Positions 1 to 9,856 of a DNA stretch of 64,000 bases are shown in pieces. Under the pieces are notes generated by a model. It ran no database searches, was not told where the DNA came from, and saw nothing but the letters and a program-made list of their open reading frames with translations. Numbering within the stretch: the first letter of the stretch is position 1; each line of letters opens with the position of its first letter. Location: positions 1-64,000 of the forward strand of contig JAATWA010000006.1 in the NCBI GenBank assembly GCA_013361095.1. Reading direction: 5' to 3'. Both the position numbers and the translations under genes were made by a program. This DNA comes from Pseudanabaena biceps (GTDB lineage Bacteria; Cyanobacteriota; Cyanobacteriia; Pseudanabaenales; Pseudanabaenaceae).

Positions 1-215
1 TATAAGCATTATTCATGATCTATAATCTATTAGGAGTTGAAAATATGAGATTAGCCAAACAATATACTACAAAATATACGAATATGACAATAATTCGTGC
101 AAACTTCACAGGACAGCCGCACACGTTTCTTAACAGACCAGCAAACATTTCTTAACGAACAAGAAAATGAAAGGTAAAACAGGAGAGTTGAGCATATTGG
201 GGATCAGGTAGTAAA
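1..215. other. Left flank of intron copy 1; no gene seen
   Basis: No convincing coding region. It contains two direct copies of TTTCTTAAC (about positions 126-134 and 149-157). The last 17 bases next to the intron boundary are the same as the 3' flank of the second intron copy, so they belong to the intron target site or the intron tail. Confidence 0.4.
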
Positions 216-583
216 GTTAAACTAAGTGACTCTCTCACGAGAGCCACTTGTCTTCAGAACCGAACTTGAAACTTTAGCTTCATTCGGCTCCTCAATGATT
301 TGACCTTTATCATCGGTACGCCGCAAACTGCCATCAGAAGCAGTTTTAGTATCATGGCAATGACGATGAAGAAGATGAAGGTTTGCATATCCATTACCAC
401 CGCCCAAGGAGCGAGGGATAATATGGTCAATCTCCCAAACATCTCCATCTCTGAAAGTTAATCCGCAGTGATTACACTTGCCATTCTGAGACTTGAAGAG
501 TTTGGAAACTGAAACTGGCAGCAGGGGATGTTTCCCCAGTCTAGCAGCCCAGTAAGGTAAATCCCCATCGTAGGGAGATTTAT

Positions 584-2001
584 CAGCAATTCTCATTATG
601 AAAGAAAGCTAGCCAAACCGTGGATATAGGGATAATGTTAATGACAGCAAGAAGGATGCAGGGCAAGAGCTTTGAAACAACTAGGCTCGTTTGACACAAT
701 TGTAGGATTTTTTCGGGAACAACTAGAATCATTGCCAGACAAGCGTACGGGGAAGAATAGCCGCTATGGCATGGAAGATGCAGCCCTAAGTGCTTTCAGT
801 GTATTTTTCACTCAAAGTCCATCATTTTTAGCGTACCAGCGCACAATGGAGCAGACAAAAGGGAAGAGCAATGCCCAAAGCTTATTTGGAGTGCATAAAA
901 TACCAAGCGACAACCACATCCGAGACTTGCTAGATCCAGTGAAGCCCCAAGAAATGTTTCCAGTATTCGAGGCAATCTTACAAAAGATAGAGCAAAAGGG
1001 AAAACTGCAAGGATTTCGAGGATTTGCAAACAACCTGTTAATCGCGCTAGATGGCACTGAATACTTTAGCTCAAGACAAATTCATTGCCCCCACTGCTCG
1101 ACGAGAAAAATGAAATCAGGAGAAATGCATTACTTTCATAGCGTGGTTACACCAGTAATTGTTAGTCCGCATCAGTCTCAAGTGATTCCCTTAGTCCCAG
1201 AATTCATCGTGCCGCAAGATGGACATGACAAGCAGGACTGCGAGAATACAGCCGCCAAAAGGTGGTTGTTAGAACATGGCAATAAGTACAGTTCATTAAA
1301 GGTAACTGTATTGGGTGATGACCTTTATTGTCGCCAACCACTCTGCCAAATACTCTTAGAGCAACGCTTTAACTTCATCTTGGTCTGCCGCCCAGAATCT
1401 CATATCACTATGTATGAACATATCGAAGGCATTGCTTTGCCAACTGTGGTTGTCAACAAATGGACGGGGAAATTTCAAGAAACCTATACCTACCGATATC
1501 TCAATGGGCTACCTATCAAAGATACTTCGGATGCTTTGCTGGTTAACTGGTGCGAACTAACTGTGACCAGACCTGATGGCAAGGTCGTTTACAAGAACTC
1601 TTTTACAACCAATCACACGATTACAGACCAAACGGTGGCAGATATTGCTCTAGCTGGTCGTACTCGTTGGAAAGTGGAAAATGAAAACAACAACACCCTC
1701 AAAACTAAGGGCTACAACTTAGAACACAATTTTGGACATGGTAAGCAACATCTCGCATCCTTCCTCGCCACGCTCAATATTTTGTCTCTCCTATTTCACA
1801 CATTGTTGGAATTGGTCGATGATAAGTACAAGTTATTGCGAGAGCATTTGCCTACGCGCAAAACCTTTTTTAACGATTTACGAGCCTTAACTCGGTATCT
1901 TATTTTCGATAGTTGGGATCATCTTCTGACTTTTATGATTCAAGGCTTAGAGCTTGATCTCCCGCCTAACAGTAGTTAAATTTCCATAATGAGAATTGCT
2001 G
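584..2001 (+). mobile_element. IS4-like insertion sequence, 1418 bp
   Basis: The ends are the 17-bp inverted repeat CAGCAATTCTCATTATG at 584-600 and its complement at 1985-2001. A 9-bp target duplication, GAGATTTAT, lies at 575-583 and 2002-2010. The uninterrupted target is visible in intron copy 2, so the insertion is directly demonstrated. The 9-bp duplication and the transposase motif fit the IS4 family. Confidence 0.9.
672..1979 (+). CDS. IS4-like family DDE transposase
   Basis: A full-length 435-residue transposase filling the IS between its inverted repeats, reading from a TTG codon. The catalytic triad can be placed: D127 in IALDGTEYF, D216/D217 in VLGDDLY, and E336 in RWKVENENNN, followed by the K at the position expected for an IS4-type Y-R-E-K signature. 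A cysteine pair (CPHC, about 139-142) could hold a zinc. No frameshift or stop is seen, so this element may be active. The family call rests on the motif layout and the 9-bp target duplication; the subgroup is not resolved. Confidence 0.8.
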   Translation: MKQLGSFDTIVGFFREQLESLPDKRTGKNSRYGMEDAALSAFSVFFTQSPSFLAYQRTMEQTKGKSNAQSLFGVHKIPSDNHIRDLLDPVKPQEMFPVFEAILQKIEQKGKLQGFRGFANNLLIALDGTEYFSSRQIHCPHCSTRKMKSGEMHYFHSVVTPVIVSPHQSQVIPLVPEFIVPQDGHDKQDCENTAAKRWLLEHGNKYSSLKVTVLGDDLYCRQPLCQILLEQRFNFILVCRPESHITMYEHIEGIALPTVVVNKWTGKFQETYTYRYLNGLPIKDTSDALLVNWCELTVTRPDGKVVYKNSFTTNHTITDQTVADIALAGRTRWKVENENNNTLKTKGYNLEHNFGHGKQHLASFLATLNILSLLFHTLLELVDDKYKLLREHLPTRKTFFNDLRALTRYLIFDSWDHLLTFMIQGLELDLPPNSS

Positions 2002-4022
2002 GAGATTTATTGCCTTTAACCTTTGTATGTCTGACAATGGGAACTTCAGCATGGGATGTGAGGGAGAAAATTCCATCACTAAATACCCAGCTTCTGCCAT
2101 TGATAATCCTAAAGTATTTAGCATTGACCCATTTAGCCGATTTGTTATGGTGACGACGCTTACACCATCTCGTCATACGCTGCCAAATTAGATGATCTAA
2201 CTTGGCGAAAGTGGCTTTACTGACTCCAGTAGAGTAGTAATTAGCCCATCCACGTATGATGGGATTCAGCCTTAACACTAATGCCTTTTGTGGGGCTGAG
2301 CTATGGCTAGATATGACATCCGCTATTTTCTCGTAGTGTTTCTTTGTCTTGTCCTTAGATGGCATGATTAGTGTTTTGAAACCTAAGCGATTTCCATTTC
2401 TAGATTTACCACTCTTGTGTTTGCCCACCTTGTACTGACGGATATTGAATCCAAGGAAATCAAATCCACTAGAGGTATGAGTCACACGAGTCTTTCTATC
2501 ACTAACTTCCAACCCAACTTCTTTGAGCCATTCTTGAAGAATGACCTTAGCTTTATCTATTACTTCTTTGTCTGGATGAAGACAAACGAAATCATCGGCA
2601 TATCTAACAAACGTTAGGCTGCTTTGATTTTTAAATTTATTTCCTCTTAAGGATTTCGCTAGTTGCGTCATCCTATTTTCCATGCCGTGAAGTGCTACAT
2701 TGGCAAGCAGAGGAGAGATGACAGAGCCTTGTGGCGTGCCAAAGTCTGAATCCTCTTTATTACCTTCAAACACCCATCCAGCCTTGAGCCATGCCTTAAT
2801 GACACGTCCTAAAGTTGGTGATGTTTTGAGCTTTTGTAGCAGATAATCATGATTGATCATGTCGAAGCATTTAGAAATGTCAGCATCTAAAACCCACTTG
2901 GATTTTTTATTGATGCTGTCAAATATTGCTTCGATAGCGTCATGGGCTGAACGTCCGATTCTAAAGCCAAAACTGTTTGGCTCAAACTTCGCCTCCCATT
3001 CTGGCTCCAGCACCAATTTTACTAACGCTTGGCAGGCTCTGTCCTTTATGCAAGGAATCGATAGAGGACGCTTTTCGCCATTAGCCAGCCTTGGGAATCA
3101 AGATTCTTCTGGCAGGTAGTGGCTTTTGCTTTAGGGAAAAACTTTGAGCTAGGATTAACCTTTGATTAGGTGAGAGGGATTTAACTCCATCTATCCCAGC
3201 CGTTTTCTTCCCTGAATTATCCTGTGTTACCTTTCTGGTCGCTAGTAAACGAGCATTGTAGGAACGGGTCAGTGTTCTTTGTAACTTGCGGACTAATTGA
3301 AAATTGCCATGACTAGACGCTCGGAAAATCCGCTTTTGGAGCTTAAAAACATACCTTTCAGCTTTACGCCAATTGATATCTTTCCATTCCACATTATTCA
3401 GTTTTACAACTGGATATGTATTAGACATTTACACTCTACTTAGTAGCTTTTCCCTTCAAATCATCGTCTGGAAGTGGGCATATCCAAGCCATTACAACTT
3501 GGCGTTAGCTTTTTCCAGAATCCTGCCATACATGGTATATGGTTAGCACCTACTGGAGCTTTTGGCTTCAGAACGCACGTATGGTTACTTCGTTCCTTAT
3601 GTTGATTGGTTGCGCCTTTAGATGTCTCAATTAAACCGAGTCAAGGTATGGGAGTGTTGTTGAATATTGTCCAACTATTCAACCTCTGACTTTTGCCTTT
3701 TGGCTCCAGTGTATCAGCCTGATTTCACTGGTTTGTTTTTACGGTCTTTTGATGAGATTCCTGTTCGTCATCATGGGCGCTTGCTTGCTCGCCACTGGCT
3801 TAGGCTTCCAGTTTAAGAGCTTTTATCCCCGCTTTACGGATTGATGGCTAGTCGCTACCGTAGGGGATATGCTTTCACCAGAACACTCTCTGGGGAAGGG
3901 CTTGCATTCTCTAGGGAGATGCTCACCTTCATCAACATAAAGTTGTCATGACTCCTAGGGGAACCATGCTAGCTATCTCTCAATCTCTTATTAGGAGCTG
4001 ATTTCAGCTAAACGAATCGCAC

Positions 4023-4305
4023 CGGACAAAAACCAACGCTAAGCCTGTAACACTTACCCAGTATACATTACAACTAAAATAGCATTTCGCAAAAAACGAT
4101 AAAATTTTTGCGGCAAAAGATACCAAATTAGATCCAAAAGTTGGTATCTTTTGTCTAGCATCTCTTGATTCTAAACGTTTCTGCGTATGGCTTAAGCGGC
4201 AGTCTAACCATCGAAAGTTGGTAAAGTTAATTTACTTGAAAACCAGCCTCATAATTCCCCGAAAAATATAAAAATGGTGAGACTAAATAGTTCTTATTCT
4301 CTTAA
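4023..4305. other. Spacer between the two intron copies
   Basis: No gene recognised. It holds the 5' exon of intron copy 1 (complement of CGGACAAAAACC at its left edge) and a short hairpin-like inverted repeat, GATACC...GGTATC, near 4118-4153. The remaining part up to the right intron is the MITE at 4306-4453. Confidence 0.5.
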
Positions 4306-4453
4306 CGGGTGCGACCTTCATGTAATAACCCCTTACTGCGCAACCATTCTGGCTTTTGCTCATTCGGATCATAACTCTTGAGTGGATTAGACGAAAGCTA
4401 TACTAGGCAAGAATTTGCTAATTTGAGAAGGTATCAGATTAAGGTCGCACCCG
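4306..4453. mobile_element. MITE-like element, 148 bp
   Basis: Perfect 13-bp terminal inverted repeats, CGGGTGCGACCTT at 4306-4318 and its complement at 4441-4453. A 6-bp direct duplication TCTTAA flanks it (4300-4305 and 4454-4459). The interior is too short for a transposase and shows none. The structure is that of a non-autonomous element moved in trans; no parent element with these ends is visible in the window. Confidence 0.75.
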
Positions 4454-5185
4454 TCTTAAACGATGTTTTTTGTCCGGTGCGATTCGTTTAGCTGAAATCA
4501 GCTCCTAATAAGAGATTGAGAGATAGCTAGCATGGTTCCCCTAGGAGTCATGACAACTTTATGTTGATGAAGGTGAGCATCTCCCTAGAGAATGCAAGCC
4601 CTTCCCCAGAGAGTGTTCTGGTGAAAGCATATCCCCTACGGTAGCGACTAGCCATCAATCCGTAAAGCGGGGATAAAAGCTCTTAAACTGGAAGCCTAAG
4701 CCAGTGGCGAGCAAGCAAGCGCCCATGATGACGAACAGGAATCTCATCAAAAGACCGTAAAAACAAACCAGTGAAATCAGGCTGATACACTGGAGCCAAA
4801 AGGCAAAAGTCAGAGGTTGAATAGTTGGACAATATTCAACAACACTCCCATACCTTGACTCGGTTTAATTGAGACATCTAAAGGCGCAACCAATCAACAT
4901 AAGGAACGAAGTAACCATACGTGCGTTCTGAAGCCAAAAGCTCCAGTAGGTGCTAACCATATACCATGTATGGCAGGATTCTGGAAAAAGCTAACGCCAA
5001 GTTGTAATGGCTTGGATATGCCCACTTCCAGACGATGATTTGAAGGGAAAAGCTACTAAGTAGAGTGTAAATGTCTAATACATATCCAGTTGTAAAACTG
5101 AATAATGTGGAATGGAAAGATATCAATTGGCGTAAAGCTGAAAGGTATGTTTTTAAGCTCCAAAAGCGGATTTTCCGAGCGTCTA

Positions 5186-6479
5186 GTACAAGGCGGCTAA
5201 AGTGAAGATACTATAAGAAGAAATGAAATAACGGTCAAAAATTAGTGTTTACGGGATCTGCAAAAGCATTGCATTTAGAAGAGTTGGAACAAGAAGAATT
5301 GGAACAGATAATCAATCGACACAGTACACCGCAGCAAATAGCCCAACGAGCAAAGATTGTTGTTTTAGCCTCTCAAGGATACAGTCAAGCAATGATAGCG
5401 CGGGAATTAGATATCAGCCGCAAAAGTGCCCGATTGTGGCGAGACCGATGGGTGTGGGGACGGGAAAAAGACATAGGCGTGTTGGATTGTTTGAAAGATG
5501 CCGAGCGTTCGGGTACACCACCGACATTCGAGCTTGAGCAAATCATGCACTTATTTGCAATCGCCTGTGAAAGTCCAGAGGAGAGTGGTCGCCCAATCAG
5601 CCAATGGACAAGTCGCGAACTCGCCGATGAAATGATTCAACGCGGGATTGTGACCACGATATCACCGAGGCACGTTGGACGCTTACTTGCCGAAGCAGAT
5701 ATCAAACCGCATCAATCAGGTTACTGACTGAATCCAGCGCCTGACCCATTGTTTGAACAAAAAGTAACAGCCATTACTGACAATTACTTAAATGCAATAG
5801 AGCGAGCTGCCTTAGGTGAACAAACTATTAGTCTTGATGAAATGACGGGTATCCAAGCCCTTGAGCGCAAATATCCTGATAAGCCCTTAGAACCTAGTAA
5901 GATTCACCGTCGCGAGTTTGAATATATTCGACATGGTACTCAAACCTTAATCGCCAGTTTTGATGTCGCCACGGGTTTAGTCATCAAGGCTTCTGTGGGC
6001 GATACACGTACTGAAGTTGCCTATCTTACTCATGTCCAACAAACTATAGCCACTAATCCTGATGCTAACAAATGGCATTTAGTTATGGATTGTCTCAACA
6101 CTCATCAATCGGAATCCCTCGTTCGCTATGTTGCACAAGTCGAAAGATTGGAGATTGATTTAGGTGTCAAAGGTAAGTGCGGCATCCTCAAGTCCATGCA
6201 GACAAGGACTGATTTCTTAACCGATAAAAATCATCGTATTGTTTTTTATTTTACTCCCAAGCATTGTTCTTGGCTTAATCAGATTGAGATTTGGTTTGGA
6301 ATCTTGATGCGTAAGTTACTCAGACGCGGTAACTTTATCTCTCAAGCCGATTTGAAGTCTCGCATTATCTTATTTATTGACTACTTCAACCGTACTATGG
6401 CTAAGCCTTTTAAATGGACTTATAAAGGTAAGGCTTTAGCCGTCTAAAAGTATGTTTCTTCACTTTAGCCGCCTTGTAC
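5186..6479 (+). mobile_element. IS630-like insertion sequence, 1294 bp (copy 1)
   Basis: Inverted ends GTACAAGGCGGCTAAAGTGA and its complement. It sits in a CTAG target with a TA duplication at 5184-5185 and 6480-6481, as expected for IS630. The empty site is visible in intron copy 1. A second copy of exactly the same length lies at 62398-63691. Confidence 0.92.
5245..6447 (+). pseudogene. IS630 family transposase with in-frame TGA
   Basis: One continuous frame starting at a GTG codon. It has an N-terminal helix-turn-helix half (residues 1-160, SQAMIARELDISRKSARLWR) and a C-terminal DDE half with VMDCLNTH, HCSWLNQIEIWFGIL and a final E-containing segment. The halves are separated by a TGA at 5725-5727 in the context GGT TAC TGA CTG AAT. 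Related transposases have tryptophan here, so the stop most likely replaced TGG. The second copy carries the same stop. Either the element is dead and was copied later, or it is mobilised in trans or by readthrough. Confidence 0.85.
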
Positions 6480-8162
6480 TAGTCATGGCAATTTTCAATT
6501 AGTCCGCAAGTTACAAAGAACACTGACCCGTTCCTACAATGCTCGTTTACTAGCGACCAGAAAGGTAACACAGGATAATTCAGGGAAGAAAACGGCTGGG
6601 ATAGATGGAGTTAAATCCCTCTCACCTAATCAAAGGTTAATCCTAGCTCAAAGTTTTTCCCTAAAGCAAAAGCCACTACCTGCCAGAAGAATCTTGATTC
6701 CCAAGGCTAATGGCGAAAAGCGTCCTCTATCGATTCCTTGCATAAAGGACAGAGCCTGCCAAGCGTTAGTAAAATTGGTGCTGGAGCCAGAATGGGAGGC
6801 GAAGTTTGAGCCAAACAGTTTTGGCTTTAGAATCGGACGTTCAGCCCATGACGCTATCGAAGCAATATTTGACAGCATCAATAAAAAATCCAAGTGGGTT
6901 TTAGATGCTGACATTTCTAAATGCTTCGACATGATCAATCATGATTATCTGCTACAAAAGCTCAAAACATCACCAACTTTAGGACGTGTCATTAAGGCAT
7001 GGCTCAAGGCTGGATGGGTGTTTGAAGGTAATAAAGAGGATTCAGACTTTGGCACGCCACAAGGCTCTGTCATCTCTCCTCTGCTTGCCAATGTAGCACT
7101 TCACGGCATGGAAAATAGGATGACGCAACTAGCGAAATCCTTAAGAGGAAATAAATTTAAAAATCAAAGCAGCCTAACGTTTGTTAGATATGCCGATGAT
7201 TTCGTTTGTCTTCATCCAGACAAAGAAGTAATAGATAAAGCTAAGGTCATTCTTCAAGAATGGCTCAAAGAAGTTGGGTTGGAAGTTAGTGATAGAAAGA
7301 CTCGTGTGACTCATACCTCTAGTGGATTTGATTTCCTTGGATTCAATATCCGTCAGTACAAGGTGGGCAAACACAAGAGTGGTAAATCTAGAAATGGAAA
7401 TCGCTTAGGTTTCAAAACACTAATCATGCCATCTAAGGACAAGACAAAGAAACACTACGAGAAAATAGCGGATGTCATATCTAGCCATAGCTCAGCCCCA
7501 CAAAAGGCATTAGTGTTAAGGCTGAATCCCATCATACGTGGATGGGCTAATTACTACTCTACTGGAGTCAGTAAAGCCACTTTCGCCAAGTTAGATCATC
7601 TAATTTGGCAGCGTATGACGAGATGGTGTAAGCGTCGTCACCATAACAAATCGGCTAAATGGGTCAATGCTAAATACTTTAGGATTATCAATGGCAGAAG
7701 CTGGGTATTTAGTGATGGAATTTTCTCCCTCACATCCCATGCTGAAGTTCCCATTGTCAGACATACAAAGGTTAAAGGCAATAAATCTCCCTACGATGGG
7801 GATTTACCTTACTGGGCTGCTAGACTGGGGAAACATCCCCTGCTGCCAGTTTCAGTTTCCAAACTCTTCAAGTCTCAGAATGGCAAGTGTAATCACTGCG
7901 GATTAACTTTCAGAGATGGAGATGTTTGGGAGATTGACCATATTATCCCTCGCTCCTTGGGCGGTGGTAATGGATATGCAAACCTTCATCTTCTTCATCG
8001 TCATTGCCATGATACTAAAACTGCTTCTGATGGCAGTTTGCGGCGTACCGATGATAAAGGTCAAATCATTGAGGAGCCGAATGAAGCTAAAGTTTCAAGT
8101 TCGGTTCTGAAGACAAGTGGCTCTCGTGAGAGAGTCACTTAGTTTAACTTTACTACCTGATC

Positions 8163-8222
8163 CCCTTTTACAAAAGGGAGCGGTTTTGTACAACTATGTA
8201 TAACTCTATGGTTTACATAGTA
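8163..8222. promoter_or_regulatory. Hairpin and inverted repeat upstream of the RHH gene
   Basis: A 7-bp hairpin, CCCTTTT-AC-AAAAGGG, directly follows intron copy 2 (8163-8178). A further inverted repeat ACTATGTA...TACATAGT with a 13-nt spacer lies at 8193-8221, and GTATGACA occurs twice at about 8257-8280. The position before a ribbon-helix-helix gene makes an autoregulatory operator plausible; nothing proves it. Confidence 0.3.
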
Positions 8223-8307
8223 TTTTACCCATGTCATGCAAAACGCTTTACAAAGTATGACAACATGCTAGAATGTATGACATAAAGTAAAGCAAGAGTA
8301 AAACATT

Positions 8308-9146
8308 ATGGTAGAAACTAAGGCGGTATCGGTTCGCTTGCCTCTCGACTTACTCAATGAGTTAAATAGCTATGCCACTGATAAAGGTATGGTGAGAGGC
8401 GGTGATGCAAATATAGGCGGCGCGATCATTGCAGTCCTTAGACAGCATTTTGGAGAGCCCGACAATGTAAAACAAGTATCTGACAGTGTGGATATTGAGA
8501 GTATTGTTAATGCTGCGATCGCCAAGCAGTTAAATGTCCCTATCGCTCCTTTGCTTGCCAAAATCGATAGCATAGAATCTACCATTGGCTCTCAAGATGA
8601 CAAGATTGCAGCACTTGAGGCAATTGTTGTCGGATTACCCACTACTTTCATATCGACCGAGCAGGTTGAGGCGATTTTTGACAGGATGATCGGTCCAGTG
8701 TTTGCCAGAATTGAAAATCTAGAAAACACTCGCAGCGAGGCAACAGCACCCACAAATTTTACGCAAGCGCTACTCCAGAGAGCGAAGGAAGTAGAGCCCC
8801 TGATGTTACAAAAAGCATCGTAGAAACTGAACCACTGCCAATTATTGAGGAGATCACAACTATCGCAGCTCCTACGATTGAAAAATCCTTAGATAGTGAG
8901 GGTTTGCATGATGCGATCGCCGCGACTGCAAATACAATACTTTCCCGTCCTGAGGTACTGGCGATCGCTCAAAACTTTGGTTTCCTTGGCAAAGGACAAA
9001 ATCTCCACGATTGGAGCAAGGCTGCTCTCACTTCTAAATCTTATGAGACCAAAAAAGCCAACAGCGAGAAGTTAGCCGCTGTCGGCTTGGTTGCTGCTTT
9101 CACTCCTGAGAATAAGCCCGCATGGAAAATTAAAACCCTTTCATAA
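8308..9146 (+). pseudogene. Ribbon-helix-helix / coiled-coil protein, frameshifted
   Basis: The first frame (ATG 8308, 171 residues, stop 8823) starts like a CopG-type ribbon-helix-helix protein (VSVRLPLDLLNELNSYA) and continues into heptad-like segments around residues 50-150. The third frame is open from about 8780 to 9146 and continues sensibly through EPLPIIEEIT into an 80-residue tail, LHDAIAATANTILSRPEVLA to IKTLS. A single -1 shift near 8770-8815 would join them into roughly 278 residues. Each half has ordinary cyanobacterial composition, and a GCGATCGC lies in each. DNA binding is suggested by the N-terminus only. It could also be a sequencing error rather than a real mutation. Confidence 0.55.
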
Positions 9147-9438
9147 CTACAACTAATTACTATTTTATGTAGTAGCTTTTCTACATTTGTTAAGGGTTTT
9201 AGTTTTGCAGGGTATTAGCAAGGCATTAATTACGGTTTGCTTATCATTCGTTAATGTCTGAAATCCTTAGTTTTGCGTTCAGATTTTTCGATTGATAAGT
9301 TTTACTTAAGTATGGGGTGTTTTCGGTAAAACAGCTACGATATGGTTGGTTACGGTATTTTTACGCAAGCCCCTAAACACTTTTTTTAATCGATCGTAAA
9401 TCCTTAACCTACTTTTTCATTCCAATGCTACTCTCCCC
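9147..9438. other. Intergenic region, nothing recognised
   Basis: 292 bases between two convergent genes. A short imperfect hairpin around 9160-9195 (CTACATAAAA-type arms) might help termination. No open frame of interest on either strand. Confidence 0.3.
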
Positions 9439-9768
9439 CTATGACAACGCATTTCGCAACATTGCTAACTTTTCAGGCAAGATACGGTAGTAAATCCAAG
9501 TGCCGCGACGTTCTTTAGTGAGCAATCCTGCTTCATACAAGACTTTGAGATGATGACTAACCGTTGGTTGCGCTAATCCTAAAGTTTCCACCAATTCACA
9601 GGCGCATACCTCTTGAGCAGGCTGAAAGGCAATTAGGCTCATGATTTGCAATCGCGCAGGTTCGCCTAACACTCGAAAGATGGTGGCTAAATAGTTTGCA
9701 TCCTCAGATGTCAAACGTCCATCCAAAAGTGGCGGACAACAGACAGTAATTGTTTGATTTATATTCAT
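9439..9768 (-). CDS. arsR: ArsR/SmtB family metalloregulatory repressor
   Basis: A winged-helix repressor of 109 residues that normally sits on its own operator and falls off when it binds arsenite or another metal(loid). The recognition helix region is PTVSHHLKVLYEAGLL (about 68-83) and the wing is RRGTWIYYR (87-95). The alpha-3 metal motif ELCVCDL appears here as EVCACEL with C55 and C57, and there is a second cysteine pair at C10-C11. I chose ATG 9768 because the upstream ATG at 9792 would place the start inside the operator palindrome. It is divergent from acr3, the classic layout for this system. Inducer cannot be settled from sequence, but the neighbours argue for As(III). Confidence 0.9.
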   Translation of the reverse strand: MNINQTITVCCPPLLDGRLTSEDANYLATIFRVLGEPARLQIMSLIAFQPAQEVCACELVETLGLAQPTVSHHLKVLYEAGLLTKERRGTWIYYRILPEKLAMLRNALS

Positions 9769-9785
9769 AAATAATATATTGACAT

Positions 9786-9832
9786 ACATCAATATTGCGT
9801 GCCAATATATTTATTATTATCAATATTGATTG
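9786..9832. promoter_or_regulatory. ArsR-type operator between arsR and acr3
   Basis: The divergent promoter region holds the perfect 12-bp palindrome ATCAATATTGAT at 9819-9830 and a related half, CATCAATATTG, at 9787-9797. ArsR/SmtB proteins bind AT-rich palindromes of this kind. Placement between the two divergent starts would let one site control both genes. Assignment is by position and symmetry. Confidence 0.55.
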
Positions 9833-9856
9833 TAGTAGATATGAAAGAGATAGCTC

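Larger units (their letters stand above)
222..3428 (-). pseudogene. ltrA: Group II intron reverse transcriptase/maturase, broken copy
   Basis: This is the intron-encoded protein of copy 1, in three pieces: the N-terminal RT part (3428-3081), the RT and maturase part with the YADD active site (3016 down to about 2002), and the HNH endonuclease end (596-222, with CNHCG and the DHIIPRSLGG core). Two lesions are visible. A 4-bp insertion near 3090, read against copy 2, shifts the frame. An IS4-like element then separates the maturase domain from the HNH domain. The sequence is otherwise essentially identical to copy 2, whose IS-free frame would encode 591 residues. Protein needed to splice or move this intron could not come from this copy. 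Confidence 0.9.
216..4022 (-). mobile_element. Group II intron, copy 1, disrupted by an IS4-like element
   Basis: On the minus strand the element begins at 4022 with GTGCG, the usual group II 5' end. It ends near 216 with AAC, seven bases after a candidate bulged branch-point A in a domain VI-like hairpin. A domain V-like hairpin (GAGCCG...CGGTTC) lies just before that, around 255-295. The 5' exon ends TTTTTGTCCG, the same as in copy 2, which fits IBS-guided retrohoming. Removing the IS (584-2001 plus one 9-bp duplication) leaves about 2.38 kb, normal for an intron with an open reading frame. The exact 3' end is uncertain because 17 bases beyond 216 are also shared with copy 2. Confidence 0.85.
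5071..8142 (+). pseudogene. ltrA: Group II intron reverse transcriptase/maturase with HNH, IS-interrupted
   Basis: The start is ATG at 5071. After 38 codons the frame is cut by the IS630-like element, then resumes at 6482 and runs to 8142. Joining the pieces gives exactly 592 codons, so apart from the IS this copy is intact. Domains in order: RT N-terminus, RT palm with YADD near residue 274, a group II maturase region (LNPIIRGWANYY motif, roughly residues 380-400), and a C-terminal HNH nuclease with paired cysteines and HH/DH core at about residues 505-550. The protein normally promotes splicing and reverse splicing of its own intron into DNA. A truncated reading from 6694 remains open but lacks the RT N-terminus. 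Confidence 0.9.
4477..8148 (+). mobile_element. Group II intron, copy 2, disrupted by an IS630-like element
   Basis: Begins with GTGCGATTCG after the exon sequence TTTTTTGTCCG. It ends near 8148 with AAC after the domain V and domain VI hairpins (about 8083-8148). Without the 1294-bp IS and its TA duplication it is 2376 bp. It is inverted relative to copy 1 and nearly identical to it along the shared length, including the long 5' RNA region 4477-5070. The next 17 bases after 8148 also match copy 1, so the 3' limit could be as late as 8165. Confidence 0.87.

Noticed and set aside
2417..2617. Plus-strand ORF repeated at 7174-7374 on the minus strand
   Set aside because: Antisense shadow of the reverse transcriptase in both intron copies; repeated only because the intron is.
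4441..4459. GGTCGCACCCG as a terminator arm
   Set aside because: Its partner is 135 bp away and both are bordered by TCTTAA, so it is a MITE end.
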